NCBI GenBank assembly: GCA_017536105.1
Contig: JAFXRZ010000012.1
Coordinates: 1-64,000 of the forward strand
DNA: 64,000 nucleotides
Origin: Ruminococcus sp.
GTDB lineage: Bacteria > Bacillota_A > Clostridia > Oscillospirales > Ruminococcaceae
Reading direction: 5' to 3'
Under the pieces are notes generated by a model, which saw only the letters and a program-made list of their open reading frames with translations, was not told the DNA's origin and did no database searches. Shown piece after piece: positions 31,249 to 39,569 of the stretch; the stretch's first letter is position 1, and every line of letters begins with the position of its first letter. A program made the translations under genes and the position numbers.

Positions 31249-31806
31249 ATGTTAGAAAAGGAAATCAAGATCATGCTCTCGGAAGAGGAGTATGAAAAGG
31301 CGGCGGAGCTGTTTGATTTCGGCACACCGCAGAGACAGGTGAATAATTATTACTACAGCCCCGAGTGTGCAGCCCACGGGATAAGTGTGCGTGTACGCGA
31401 GGTAAAGGGAGAAGTGCTGCTTCAGGTCAAGGTGCCGATCTCCACCGACGGTTCTCTTGCCGTTCGTGAAGAGATCGAAAGAAAGCTGCATTTCGTTCCC
31501 GACCGCATCGGTGCCGAGACCCTCAACGAGCTTGTGGGCGTTACAGACGAAGCCGTGCTCAAGGGCTCGCTGGAGACCATGCGCAGGATATGCGTTATCG
31601 ACAAGACCGAGATCAGCCTGGACAAGAACACCTACCTCGGGACAGTGGATCATGAGATTGAGCTCGAATATGAAGGCGACTATCCCCAGGCGCTTGTGGA
31701 TAAGCTGGCGGAAGCAGGCATAACCGCCGACAAACCCCAGAAAAGCAAGCTGGGAAGGTTCCTGAAAAGGCTGGAGTGCCAGAATTGCGATACCCCTTGC
31801 AAATAA
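31249..31806 (+). CDS. CYTH-domain protein (tunnel triphosphatase family)
   Basis: This 185-aa protein opens with the E-K-E-I-K-I signature (E-x-E-x-K) of CYTH enzymes. Alternating basic strands (V-R-V-R-E; L-L-Q-V-K-V) and acidic strands (H-E-I-E-L-E-Y) form the triphosphate tunnel, and K-S-K-L-G-R-F-L closes the fold. Known members hydrolyse inorganic triphosphate, thiamine triphosphate or polyphosphate, or make cAMP; the likely activity here is a triphosphatase. It is the last gene of the tatD operon and is followed by a terminator. Confidence 0.88.
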   Translation: MLEKEIKIMLSEEEYEKAAELFDFGTPQRQVNNYYYSPECAAHGISVRVREVKGEVLLQVKVPISTDGSLAVREEIERKLHFVPDRIGAETLNELVGVTDEAVLKGSLETMRRICVIDKTEISLDKNTYLGTVDHEIELEYEGDYPQALVDKLAEAGITADKPQKSKLGRFLKRLECQNCDTPCK

Positions 31807-31853
31807 CAAAAAAGCGAGCAGTGAGTTTATTTCACTGTTCGCTTATTTTTTTC
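31807..31853. terminator. Bidirectional terminator between CYTH and S26 peptidase genes
   Basis: AAGCGAGCAGTGA pairs with TCACTGTTCGCTT (one G-T pair). A-rich and T-rich tracts flank both sides, fitting convergent genes. Confidence 0.88.
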
Positions 31854-32325
31854 CGAAGATCTTCCGCTGTGCTTTCCTTGCCCCAAAGCAGATACGCCTT
31901 ACCGCAAATGAGCGCCACACAAAAGAATAAAGCCTGTAAAGCGGGTTTGTCAGCTCGACGGGATCGCCGTCCCTGTATATCCGGCAGACCAGAGCAATTA
32001 CCTGGCTTCTAAGGATACCGGGTTCCGGGGTCGTCTGCCTGTCACCGCACATGGTCAGGCTGCCGTCTTTTGATATGCCGATGATCCTGTGGAGAACATA
32101 AGCTCCGCTGTCCCGCTTGTAGAGAACGATGCCGCCTTTTTTGAGCTTTTTGGAAGGAGAGACCAGGGCAACGCTGTCTTTGCCCTGCCGGATAAGAGGG
32201 CTCATGCTGCTGCCGCGTGGGTGCATCCTGAACTCTCCGCCGCTGTCCAGCACAAGGCGGAGAGTTTCGTCGAATTCCGCAAGGCTGAAGAAGCCTGCCC
32301 TGCGGTCACACGATGGCGCCGGCAT
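31843..32325 (-). CDS. S24/S26-family signal-peptidase-like protein
   Basis: This 160-aa protein has the nucleophile region H-P-R-G-S-S-M-S-P and, after G-G-I-V-L-Y-K, the segment V-L-H-R-I-I-G. The histidine there marks the ER/SipW-type Ser-His group rather than the Ser-Lys type, although a lysine sits close by. C-G-D at mid-protein is the usual third motif. There is no long N-terminal helix; a hydrophobic segment near the C-terminus may touch the membrane. The start overlaps the 3' end of the PqqD gene by 20 nt, so translation is probably coupled. This PqqD-peptidase pairing suggests processing of a modified peptide, but no precursor gene was found. Confidence 0.82.
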   Translation of the reverse strand: MPAPSCDRRAGFFSLAEFDETLRLVLDSGGEFRMHPRGSSMSPLIRQGKDSVALVSPSKKLKKGGIVLYKRDSGAYVLHRIIGISKDGSLTMCGDRQTTPEPGILRSQVIALVCRIYRDGDPVELTNPLYRLYSFVWRSFAVRRICFGARKAQRKIFGKK

Positions 32326-32569
32326 CCGAAAGCTTTTTCACAAAGGCTTCGACATCGGCCCTTGCGGTTTTCTCATCGATATTATATTCCGAAAGCAGAG
32401 CGCTGACGAGAGTTTTTTCCGTAGCGCCTTTCTGGAGCTCTCTCCAGAGTATCTCGCCGCTTTCATTGAGCATGATTATCCCGTCGAAGCGGCGGCTTGC
32501 TTTACCGACGGCGACGACAACTCTTTCCCCACCGACATTACGGAGGATAAAATCCTTTCTGACTCTCAC
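32306..32569 (-). CDS. PqqD-family peptide-binding protein
   Basis: This 87-aa protein has the winged-helix RiPP-recognition fold. The N-terminal strands (D-F-I-L-R-N-V-G-G-E-R-V-V-V-A-V-G), the L-N-E-S-G-E-I-L-W turn and the final D-V-x-x-F-V-K-K-L helix are the usual PqqD landmarks. PqqD proteins present a leader peptide to a maturation enzyme, often a radical SAM protein. Here its only neighbour is the S26 peptidase downstream, which overlaps it. Upstream lies an R2 repeat rather than a maturase or precursor gene. Confidence 0.85.
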   Translation of the reverse strand: MRVRKDFILRNVGGERVVVAVGKASRRFDGIIMLNESGEILWRELQKGATEKTLVSALLSEYNIDEKTARADVEAFVKKLSDAGAIV

Positions 32570-32637
32570 GAAGCTCAGTCCTTTCCGGCAATGGTTTTGG
32601 ATGTTTTTATTTTACAACATTGGAGAGAGTTTGTCAA

Positions 32638-32755
32638 CCGGTCGGTCGGTGCCCCGACGGCGGTCGGTGCCCCGACGGGGCTTGACGCGTGACGCAAGCA
32701 GAGCTTGCTTACGTTGAGCTAAAGGGAACGGCTCCCACGCGAACTTGGCTTCATC
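32638..32755 (+). repeat. R2 intergenic repeat, copy b
   Basis: Two GGTCGGTGCCCCGACGG units are followed by CTTGACGCGTGACGCAAGC, a GCAAGCAGAGCTTGC stem and TCCCACGCGAAC. It lies between the PqqD gene and the ParB/Noc gene. Confidence 0.75.
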
Positions 32756-32795
32756 GAATCCACAGCGTGTTTGGTTTGCAGGGCTTTCTCGCTCC

Positions 32796-33638
32796 CTACC
32801 TCACCCCTGCCTTCGGAATGCTTATCAGATATTCAATAAACCCGTCCTGCTCCGTCTTGTCCACCTTCGCTTCGACCCCTGCAAGACGGATGACTTCTAC
32901 CGCCTTGTCAACTGTATTGAAGAAAAGCCGCAGGTCTCCCAAAACCGCCGAGCGCTTTTTGTAGCTGCGGCGGCGTTTTTGTTCGGCAAGGAGCTTGTCC
33001 GTGTAGCTCTCGGTCTGGGAAACGTTCAGCGAGTGTGCGATAATGTACTTTATCGCATCAAGGCGCTGCTCCGGCTCGGGAAGGCGCAGCAGCGTTCGTG
33101 CGTGGCGTTCGGAAAGCCCTGCTTCGGTGAGCAGCCTGCGTTCCGCGGGCTCCAGCTTCAGCAGCCGCAGCTTATTTGCAACTGTCGGCTGTGCCATTCC
33201 GAGCCGCAGGGCAACTTCCTCCTGTGTCATGCGGTAGGTGTTTATCAGCGAGCTTATGGCTTCGGCTTCCTCGAAAAACGAAAGGTCGGCACGCTGGATA
33301 TTCTCTATCAGCGCCACAACAGCCGACCGCTTGTCAGACAGTTTCACCACCACGCAGGGAACAGAGCTCAGCCCTGCGAGCCTTGCGGCACGGAGTCTTC
33401 TCTCTCCCGCAACGAGAACATATCCGCCGTTCTGCTCCCGGACGGTCAGGGGCTGGATGACTCCGTCCTGTGCGATGCTCTTGGCAAGGCTCGTCAGCGA
33501 CTCCGGCGAAAAGCTCCTCCTCGGCTGGTCGGGGTTCGGGCTGATCTTCGAGATCGGCAGATCCAGCACCCTTGCAAGCTCCACGCCCTTCTCCTTCCGC
33601 GAGAGTACCTCCGTTTTTTTGATAATATCCATTTTCAT
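32796..33638 (-). CDS. ParB/Noc-family DNA-binding protein
   Basis: This 280-aa protein has the ParB CTPase/DNA-clamp domain (P-N-P-D-Q-P-R-R, then A-G-E-R-R-L-R-A and A-L-I-E-N-I-Q-R), followed by the helix-turn-helix with V-A-L-R-L-G-M-A-Q-P-T-V-A-N-K-L-R-L. Members load at palindromic sites to segregate the chromosome (ParB) or block division over the nucleoid (Noc). It stands alone, without parA or rsmG, so I cannot decide between the two. AAAGGAG lies 8 nt before the ATG at 33638; an upstream GTG overlaps that site. It has its own promoter at 33675-33703. Confidence 0.9.
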   Translation of the reverse strand: MKMDIIKKTEVLSRKEKGVELARVLDLPISKISPNPDQPRRSFSPESLTSLAKSIAQDGVIQPLTVREQNGGYVLVAGERRLRAARLAGLSSVPCVVVKLSDKRSAVVALIENIQRADLSFFEEAEAISSLINTYRMTQEEVALRLGMAQPTVANKLRLLKLEPAERRLLTEAGLSERHARTLLRLPEPEQRLDAIKYIIAHSLNVSQTESYTDKLLAEQKRRRSYKKRSAVLGDLRLFFNTVDKAVEVIRLAGVEAKVDKTEQDGFIEYLISIPKAGVR

Positions 33639-33674
33639 TTTTATCACTCCTTTTAAGGATCGTCCTGTGTCTCA

Positions 33675-33703
33675 ATTATAGCTTTTTTATTTCCCGACAT
33701 CAA
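33675..33703 (-). promoter_or_regulatory. Promoter of the ParB/Noc gene
   Basis: On the minus strand TTGATG (33703-33698) and TATAAT (33680-33675) are 17 nt apart. Confidence 0.8.
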
Positions 33704-33881
33704 TAGAAATATGCCTTGAGATTTAAGACACGTTTCCTCATAAAAGCCAGTTTTAGGACAGGAACCTTTGTTTTTCCTCGGGATAAGCCCTATGTAACGT
33801 CGGAAAACGGCGTTTCACGGAGATTTCTTTTTTTGTCAATTATTTTTGATTTGATTATCATTATTTTATCACATTCGGGGT

Positions 33882-33930
33882 TATAATATAAGTATAGTCA
33901 AAAAACAAAGACCGCAGTGCAAAGCTGCGG
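33882..33930 (+). promoter_or_regulatory. -10 element and leader hairpin of the HtrA gene
   Basis: TATAAT lies at 33882-33887 with no good -35 at 17 nt, so an activator or another sigma factor may be involved. The short leader holds a CCGCAG/CTGCGG hairpin (33912-33930). 33704-33881 shows nothing else clear. Confidence 0.5.
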
Positions 33931-33954
33931 CGGATATATAACGGAGGCGTTATT

Positions 33955-35352
33955 ATGGATAACTTTAATAACTACAACAACTTCAATAATCCGATCAACG
34001 ATCGGAACAATTTCGAGCCGATGATCGGCAGCGACTTTGTTCCCTACAGCGCAGAGAGAATGAACGAAGTAAGGTATGCGCCCAAGAAGAACAAGAGAAA
34101 GGGCAGGACATTCCTTGCAGGCGTTGTCGCAGTGCTGAGCGTAGTCGCAATAGGAGCTACCTCGATAGTAGGCTATGATCTCATAAGAGGCGACGACAGC
34201 ATCGGAGTTTCAAACACCGAGTCCGACGACAGCGGTTCAACCGAAGTCTCGGCAAACAATAACAATACCAAGAAAGCGACCACTGCCAATACCGATCTTC
34301 CCACTATCGTGCAGCTTGCTTCTCCCGAGGACGCAATGAGCATCCCGGATATCGTTACAAAGGTATCTCCTTCGGTAGTAGGCATTTCCTGCGTAACTCG
34401 TTCCGGAACAGTCGGGGGCACAGGTATCATAATGACCTCTGACGGCTACATCATCACAAACGCACACGTCGTTGACGATGCAGTTTCGATCTCCGTGATT
34501 CTGCCCAACTCCTATGCTGACGACAACAGCTCCGAGGAAGACCTTACGATAAAGGCAGAGCTGGTGGGCAAGGACACCCAGACAGATATCGCAGTCCTCA
34601 AGGTAGACAAGACCGGCCTCACAAGCGCCGAGTTCGGAAAATCTTCCGACATCCAGGTGGGCGAGGTAGCGATCGTAATAGGCAACCCCATAAGCTTCAA
34701 GCTTCAGAATTCCGTTACAGCCGGCATCATCTCGGCAGTTGACAGACAGATAACAGTTGACGACAGAACGATGAACTGCATCCAGACCGATGCTTCCATA
34801 AACAACGGAAACTCCGGCGGACCGCTGATAAATGCCTACGGACAGGTGATCGGCATCACCTCCGCAAAGGTCACCAACACCTACGGCGAGGGCCTCGGAT
34901 TTGCTATCCCGATAGACGAAGCTATCCCGATAGTCAAGGAGCTCATCGCATACGGCAAGGTAACAGGCAGACCTGCTCTCGGAGCAACAGGCGAAAGCGT
35001 TACCGAAGTTTACTCCCAGTATTACGATATCCCCAAGGGCTATCTGATAAGAAGCGTCAACTCCGGTTCCTGCGCTGAAAAGGCCGGCATCAAGGTGAAC
35101 GATATAATCACCGGCATCAACGGCAAGGCCATCGAGAGCATGGAGCAGTTCAACAACGAGAAGAACCAGTACAAGGCAGGAGATACCGTAACGATCACGG
35201 TTTACAGAGACGGCAAGTATCTCGATATCGAAGTAACATTTGACGAGGCTGAAAGCGAGACTGAGAGCGAGGATACCGAGAATATGTATCCTTACCCCTA
35301 CAGCGACGACTACGATATGTACCGCCAGTTCTTCTATCAGTTCCCGTACTGA
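33955..35352 (+). CDS. HtrA/DegP-like membrane-anchored serine protease with PDZ domain
   Basis: This 465-aa quality-control protease acts on the outer face of the membrane. An Asn/Phe-rich cytoplasmic start (1-50) precedes one membrane helix (about 53-75) and a low-complexity Ser/Asn/Thr linker. The trypsin-like domain has the triad H171 (N-A-H-V-V), D211 (T-D-I-A-V-L) and S287 (G-N-S-G-G-P). A PDZ domain covers about 355-440. The end is rich in Asp/Glu then Tyr/Pro. The N-terminal N-N-Y-N-N-F-N repeats are unusual. GGAGG lies about 8 nt before the ATG. It is a single-gene unit ending at 35409-35443. Confidence 0.93.
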   Translation: MDNFNNYNNFNNPINDRNNFEPMIGSDFVPYSAERMNEVRYAPKKNKRKGRTFLAGVVAVLSVVAIGATSIVGYDLIRGDDSIGVSNTESDDSGSTEVSANNNNTKKATTANTDLPTIVQLASPEDAMSIPDIVTKVSPSVVGISCVTRSGTVGGTGIIMTSDGYIITNAHVVDDAVSISVILPNSYADDNSSEEDLTIKAELVGKDTQTDIAVLKVDKTGLTSAEFGKSSDIQVGEVAIVIGNPISFKLQNSVTAGIISAVDRQITVDDRTMNCIQTDASINNGNSGGPLINAYGQVIGITSAKVTNTYGEGLGFAIPIDEAIPIVKELIAYGKVTGRPALGATGESVTEVYSQYYDIPKGYLIRSVNSGSCAEKAGIKVNDIITGINGKAIESMEQFNNEKNQYKAGDTVTITVYRDGKYLDIEVTFDEAESETESEDTENMYPYPYSDDYDMYRQFFYQFPY

Positions 35353-35408
35353 TACGCATACAGATCATAGAATTCTTCCTATTTTTTCATATTCTTTTAC
35401 TTCTTGGG

Positions 35409-35443
35409 AAAAGGGCTGTCCGAAAGGGCGGCTCTTTTCTTTT
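35409..35443 (+). terminator. Terminator of the HtrA gene
   Basis: GGGCTGTCC pairs with GGGCGGCTC around GAAA, followed by TTTTCTTTTG. Confidence 0.85.
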
Positions 35444-35458
35444 GTTTACGAAATTTTG

Positions 35459-35483
35459 CACAGGAGTCGTGCGGTATTGCCTG
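35459..35483. repeat. 25-bp stem-loop motif, copy 2
   Basis: This differs from the copy at 96-120 at three positions and is in the same orientation. It sits between the two converging terminators. Confidence 0.4.
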
Positions 35484-35521
35484 CAAAAAAAACGCGGGGC
35501 AAAAATTGCTCCGCGTTTTTA
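35484..35521 (-). terminator. Terminator of the asnB-like/PNPOx unit
   Basis: On the minus strand AACGCGGAGCA pairs with TGCCCCGCGTT, followed by eight T in all. Confidence 0.88.
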
Positions 35522-35533
35522 TCAAGCCGGTAG

Positions 35534-35953
35534 TCAGCCGATCTCAAAGCTCTCTGTTTTCAGATCGCAGTAATACCTGCCGCTTTCAGCCGTGAATCTC
35601 AGAACACAGTAATCCGGGTCGGTAACACCTTTTTTATAAAACAGCGTGTCACCCTTTCTCCAGATCATGTTTTTCGTTTCCTGATCCGTCATGACCTCCA
35701 TTTTTCCTTTAAGCATAACGCCGACGTATTTTATCAGACCTTTGTGATAAAAGTATATGCAGGCTTTCGGATCGTTTTTGTACTGGGCGACTCTCATGGA
35801 TGAAGTGTTGGTGGAAAAATAGAATTCCCGAAGCCCCGACCTTTTTCTCGGCCTCAGCATAGCTTTCACATTGGGATAGCCTTCGTCATCCACAGAGCAG
35901 ATAAAGCTGACTTTCTGCCTGTCGATGAATTTCTCGATCTTCTTCAAGTCCAT
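35534..35953 (-). CDS. Pyridoxamine 5'-phosphate oxidase-like flavin-binding protein
   Basis: This 139-aa split-barrel protein follows the FMN-binding pattern of the PNPOx-like family: a short N-terminal helix, then S-F-I-C-S-V-D-D-E-G-Y-P, K-A-M-L-x-P-R and F-Y-F-S-T-N-T-S-S. Such small proteins bind FMN, F420 or heme; a general-stress or flavin reductase role is likely, but vitamin B6 synthesis is not implied. It lies 24 nt after the asparagine synthetase-like gene and is probably co-transcribed. Confidence 0.85.
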   Translation of the reverse strand: MDLKKIEKFIDRQKVSFICSVDDEGYPNVKAMLRPRKRSGLREFYFSTNTSSMRVAQYKNDPKACIYFYHKGLIKYVGVMLKGKMEVMTDQETKNMIWRKGDTLFYKKGVTDPDYCVLRFTAESGRYYCDLKTESFEIG

Positions 35954-35977
35954 GATAGGTCACCTTGTTTCCGGGTC

Positions 35978-37513
35978 TTATTTTACGAAATACTCCTCGT
36001 ACCAGACAAGGAAGGTGTAGATCGTCCAGATCTTGCGCCAGTTGTCGGAATTGCCGCCTACGTATTCGTCGTAGATAGCACCGATAGCATCAAGATCAAA
36101 GAACTGTCCTGCGATGTCGCTGGCGAAAAGCCTGCGGACATCTGCGTTGTAGCGTTCGTCGGCGAGCCAGTATCTTATGGGGACAACAAAGCCCAGCTTC
36201 TTGCGGAAGGCGATCTCTTCAGGCAATACCTTGGCAGCAGCCGTGCGGAATGCTACCTTGTTCTGCTCGGTGTTCACTTTATATTTCGACGGCAGACGGG
36301 AAGCTATGTCGAATATCCTCCTGTCGGTAAGAGGCATCCTTATCTCCAGCCCTGCAGCCGTGCTCATCTTGTCAACATTGAGGTAAATGTCTCCCTCCAG
36401 CCATATCTGTATGTCAACATCCGACATCTTCGTCAGGGGATCAAGCCCCTCTGTCTCGTCGTAGATGTACTTCACAAGATCAATGGGCTTGTAGTCGGGG
36501 TCGTAGTGCTTGAGTATCCGCTGCTTCTCCTCTTCCTTCATGATGTTGGTGTTGCCCACATAGAAGGTCTTGAGGTTGTCGCCGTAGCGTTCGGCGTTGC
36601 GGTACATATTGTAGCCGCCGAAAAATTCGTCCGAGCCCTCGCCGGAGTAGCAGAGCTTTGTGTGCTTTGCGGTCTCTCTGCATCCGATAGCAAAAACTAT
36701 GGCCGAAGCATCGCCGAGAGGCTGCTCCATGTTCTTCATAACATAAGGCACGATCTCGAAATACATCTCGGGAGTTATGCGGCAGCGGGAGAATTCCACA
36801 CCGAGAAGCTCGGCGGTCTTCGCGGCAAGGGGACTTTCGTCGAAACGCTCGTCATCGTAGCCGCAGCTGTCAGCTCTTTTGGCATCGCTCATGGCAAGCA
36901 CATAGGAGGAATCAACACCGCCGGAAAGAAAGCTCTCGGCAGTCTCGTCGGGGGTCTTGACCTCCTGCATCATCAGCTTTAATGTATCGTGTATCTCGTC
37001 AGCCCAGTCTTCAAGGCTCTTTTCCTCGTCGGGCTTGAATTCCGGCTTCCAGTAGCGTGTCAGAGTGAGCGTGCCCTTCTCGAATTCAAGATAATGTCCG
37101 GGCATGAGCTTCTTTACGCCCTTGAAGAACGTGTCCTCTCCCGCAACGTAGGTGAGGGTAAGATATATCTGGAGCATACGCTCGTTGAGTTCTTTTTTGA
37201 AGTCCGGCCGGGATATTATGCGGCTGATGTTGGTGCCGTAAAGCAGGCTCCCGTCCTCGGTCTGATAGTAATAGAAGGGCTTGGTGCCGAAGTGGTCGCG
37301 CACACAGAAGAGCTTATCCTTCTCCGTGTCGTAAAGGGCAAAAGCGAACATACCGTAAAGATGGTCGGCAACGGAATTTCCCCAGCGCTCATAGGCGGCG
37401 ATGATGATACGGTTTTCGCGTTCGTCTCTGGGAAGTCCGGCCTCGATGCCCAGCTCCTTGCAGAGAGCCTCGTGATTGCGGATATGGCCTCGATAGTCTT
37501 TGATCTCGATCAT
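35978..37513 (-). CDS. Asparagine synthetase-like protein lacking the glutaminase nucleophile region
   Basis: This 511-aa protein has a complete AMP-forming synthetase domain (L-S-G-G-V-D-S-S at about 196-203; Y-S-G-E-G-S-D-E-F-F-G-G-Y; E-I-R-M-P-L). The N-terminal Ntn domain is short: residues 7-17 align with the N-G-E-I-Y-N region, so the usual first 65 or so residues, including the catalytic Cys and the R-G-P-D segment, are absent, and N-G-E is replaced by R-G-H. An in-frame TGA lies 4 codons upstream of the ATG, and GAGGTG and a promoter precede it, so the start is not a misread. It may use ammonia or form another amide. Confidence 0.88.
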   Translation of the reverse strand: MIEIKDYRGHIRNHEALCKELGIEAGLPRDERENRIIIAAYERWGNSVADHLYGMFAFALYDTEKDKLFCVRDHFGTKPFYYYQTEDGSLLYGTNISRIISRPDFKKELNERMLQIYLTLTYVAGEDTFFKGVKKLMPGHYLEFEKGTLTLTRYWKPEFKPDEEKSLEDWADEIHDTLKLMMQEVKTPDETAESFLSGGVDSSYVLAMSDAKRADSCGYDDERFDESPLAAKTAELLGVEFSRCRITPEMYFEIVPYVMKNMEQPLGDASAIVFAIGCRETAKHTKLCYSGEGSDEFFGGYNMYRNAERYGDNLKTFYVGNTNIMKEEEKQRILKHYDPDYKPIDLVKYIYDETEGLDPLTKMSDVDIQIWLEGDIYLNVDKMSTAAGLEIRMPLTDRRIFDIASRLPSKYKVNTEQNKVAFRTAAAKVLPEEIAFRKKLGFVVPIRYWLADERYNADVRRLFASDIAGQFFDLDAIGAIYDEYVGGNSDNWRKIWTIYTFLVWYEEYFVK

Positions 37514-37552
37514 AAAATCACCTCAAAAAAATATATGGTTACCAATGATACA

Positions 37553-37581
37553 ATTATACCACAACAAAAACCGAAATTCAA
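37553..37581 (-). promoter_or_regulatory. Promoter of the asparagine synthetase-like gene
   Basis: On the minus strand TTGAAT (37581-37576) and TATAAT (37558-37553) are 17 nt apart. It starts about 38 nt after the terminator at 37619-37652. Confidence 0.85.
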
Positions 37582-37618
37582 GTATTAAATCACAGGGACT
37601 CAGCCTCTTTGCGTTATA

Positions 37619-37652
37619 TGAAAAAACTCCCCCGGCTGTGAACCGAGGGAGT
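37619..37652 (-). terminator. Terminator ending the candidate small RNA
   Basis: On the minus strand ACTCCCTCGG pairs with CCGGGGGAGT (one U-G pair) with a 7-nt loop, then six T. Confidence 0.88.
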
Positions 37653-37708
37653 TTCAAGGATATGTTATGAAAGGAATGGTTTGAAGTGAGTTAGCGCTTG
37701 CTAACCAC
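37619..37708 (-). ncRNA. Candidate small RNA of about 90 nt
   Basis: A consensus promoter (TTGACA, 17 nt, TATAAT at 37715-37743) drives transcription toward a strong terminator (37619-37652) with no start codon and ribosome site between them. The predicted 5' end carries a perfect hairpin GTTAGC/GCTAAC (37690-37705), then about 37 nt of unpaired A/C/T-rich sequence, then the terminator hairpin. This layout is typical of trans-acting sRNAs. An alternative is a leader with an attenuator for the asparagine synthetase-like gene, which begins about 105 nt further on behind its own promoter. Confidence 0.55.
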
Positions 37709-37714
37709 ATTCAT

Positions 37715-37743
37715 ATTATACCGTGACTTTTCGCAAATGTCAA
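37715..37743 (-). promoter_or_regulatory. Free-standing consensus promoter
   Basis: On the minus strand TTGACA (37743-37738) and TATAAT (37720-37715) are 17 nt apart. No coding gene follows before the terminator at 37619. Confidence 0.88.
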
Positions 37744-37818
37744 TAGTCCTGCCGGCGATTTGTCGGAAATTCTAAAATCACAGCCGGCTTTGTGCAGCGA
37801 TTGCTGCAATATTCACTA

Positions 37819-39489
37819 TCAGAACAGTCCCGAGATGTTGCCTACGCTGTCAACGTCGATCTTTGTTGCGGCAGGTACCTTCGGCAGACCGGGCATCGTC
37901 ATGATGTCGCCGGTGTAAACAACTGCAAAGCCTGCACCGGAAGAAAGCTTGACGTCACGGACAGTGATCTCGAAGTTCTCCGGCTTGCCAAGCTTGTTCG
38001 GGTCGTCGGACAGGGAGTACTGGGTCTTTGCAACGCAGACGGGAGTCTCAGCAAATCCAAGAGCCTCGATCTCCTTGATGGACTTCTCGGCCTGTGCCGT
38101 ATAAACAACACCGTCGGCACGGTAGATCTCTCTGGCGATAGTCTCGATCTTCTCCTTGATAGGCAGCTTTTCGTCGTAAAGGGGCTTGTAGCTGCTGGGG
38201 GTGGTCTCGATAGTCTCGCAGACCTTCTCCGCCAGATCGCGTCCGCCTTCTCCGCCCTTTGCAAAGATCTCGGCAAGGGAATACTTGACGCCCATTTCCT
38301 CGCAGGTGCGTGCGATAACAGCTATCTCCGCATCGGTGTCAGTCTCGAAGCGGTTGATCGCAACAACTACGGGCACACCGAACTTGTGCATATTCTCGAT
38401 GTGAGTTTTGAGGTTTACGATGCCCTTTTCAAGAGCAGGAACGTTCTCGTCCTTGAGATCGGCTCTCGGAACACCGCCGTTGTATTTGAGAGCACGGATA
38501 GTCGCAACAAGTACAACGCAGCTGGGCTTGAGTCCTGCAAAGCGGCACTTGATGTCGAAGAATTTCTCTGCGCCGAGGTCGGAGCCGAAGCCGGCTTCGG
38601 TGATCGTGTAGTCGGCAAGCTTGAGACCGAGCTTCGTTGCTCTCACGGAATTGCAGCCGTGAGCGATGTTGGCAAAGGGACCGCCGTGCATTATGGCAGG
38701 GGTGTTTTCAAGAGTCTGCACAAGGTTGGGCTTTAAAGCATCCTTCAGCAGAGCTGCCATAGCTCCGCAGCCGCCCAGATCTTTTGCAAATACGGGCTTG
38801 CCGTCGTAGGTGTAGGCAACGAGTATGCGCTCGAGCCTTGCCTTCAGGTCGTCAAGATCAGCCGCAAGACAAAGTATAGCCATGATCTCGGAAGCAACGG
38901 TTATCTGGAAACCGTCCTCACGGGGGATGCCGTTTACCTTCGAGCCGAGACCGACGATAATGTTCCTCAAAGCACGGTCATTCATGTCGAGACAGCGCTT
39001 GAAAAGGATACGCCTCTGGTCTATGCCGAGGGGATTGCCCTGGTGCATGGAGTTGTCGATAAGTGCGCAAAGGAGATTGTTCGCAGCAGTTATGGCGTGC
39101 ATATCTCCGGTGAAGTGAAGATTGATGTCCTCCATTGGCACTACCTGAGCATAACCGCCGCCGGCAGCTCCGCCCTTGATGCCGAAAACAGGTCCCAGCG
39201 AAGGCTCGCGCAAAGCAAGCATAGCCTTCTTGCCGATCTTCGCCATGCTCTGTGCAAGGCCAACGGAAACAGTTGTCTTGCCCTCTCCGGCAGGAGTGGG
39301 GTTGATGGCGGTAACAAGTATCAGCTTGCCGTCAGGTCTGTCCGCAGTCTTCCGGAACAGCGACTCGGAAAGCTTTGCCTTGTAGTGTCCGTAGGGTTCA
39401 AGGTCATCGGCGTCGATGCCGAGTCCCTCTGCTATCTCATAGATCTTTTTCATTTTCGCCTGCTGGGCGATCTCGATATCTGTCAGCAT
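37819..39489 (-). CDS. fhs: Formate-tetrahydrofolate ligase
   Basis: This 556-aa enzyme makes 10-formyl-tetrahydrofolate from formate with ATP. The ATP loop T-P-A-G-E-G-K-T-T lies in the first 80 residues, followed by [19 protein letters not shown], the family signature; length is normal. It feeds purine and other one-carbon needs, and serves the acetogenic branch where present. The ATG at 39489 has GAGGTG about 7 nt upstream; the frame continues further up without support. No fol or metF genes adjoin it, and no clear terminator is seen directly after it. Confidence 0.96.
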   Translation of the reverse strand: MLTDIEIAQQAKMKKIYEIAEGLGIDADDLEPYGHYKAKLSESLFRKTADRPDGKLILVTAINPTPAGEGKTTVSVGLAQSMAKIGKKAMLALREPSLGPVFGIKGGAAGGGYAQVVPMEDINLHFTGDMHAITAANNLLCALIDNSMHQGNPLGIDQRRILFKRCLDMNDRALRNIIVGLGSKVNGIPREDGFQITVASEIMAILCLAADLDDLKARLERILVAYTYDGKPVFAKDLGGCGAMAALLKDALKPNLVQTLENTPAIMHGGPFANIAHGCNSVRATKLGLKLADYTITEAGFGSDLGAEKFFDIKCRFAGLKPSCVVLVATIRALKYNGGVPRADLKDENVPALEKGIVNLKTHIENMHKFGVPVVVAINRFETDTDAEIAVIARTCEEMGVKYSLAEIFAKGGEGGRDLAEKVCETIETTPSSYKPLYDEKLPIKEKIETIAREIYRADGVVYTAQAEKSIKEIEALGFAETPVCVAKTQYSLSDDPNKLGKPENFEITVRDVKLSSGAGFAVVYTGDIMTMPGLPKVPAATKIDVDSVGNISGLF

Positions 39490-39527
39490 AAAAAGCACCT
39501 CTCTAAGAAAAATATTTCTACAAAGAC

Positions 39528-39556
39528 AGTATACCACATTCGGGCAGCTTTGTCTA
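39528..39556 (-). promoter_or_regulatory. Promoter of fhs
   Basis: On the minus strand TAGACA (39556-39551) and TATACT (39533-39528) are 17 nt apart. It lies against the 3' end of the GtrA gene. Confidence 0.75.
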
Positions 39557-39569
39557 CACCGCACGGCAA

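Noticed and set aside
33675..33703. Noc box (ATTTCCCGGGAAAT) at the ParB/Noc promoter
   Set aside because: Only the left half ATTTCCCG is present; the right half does not match.
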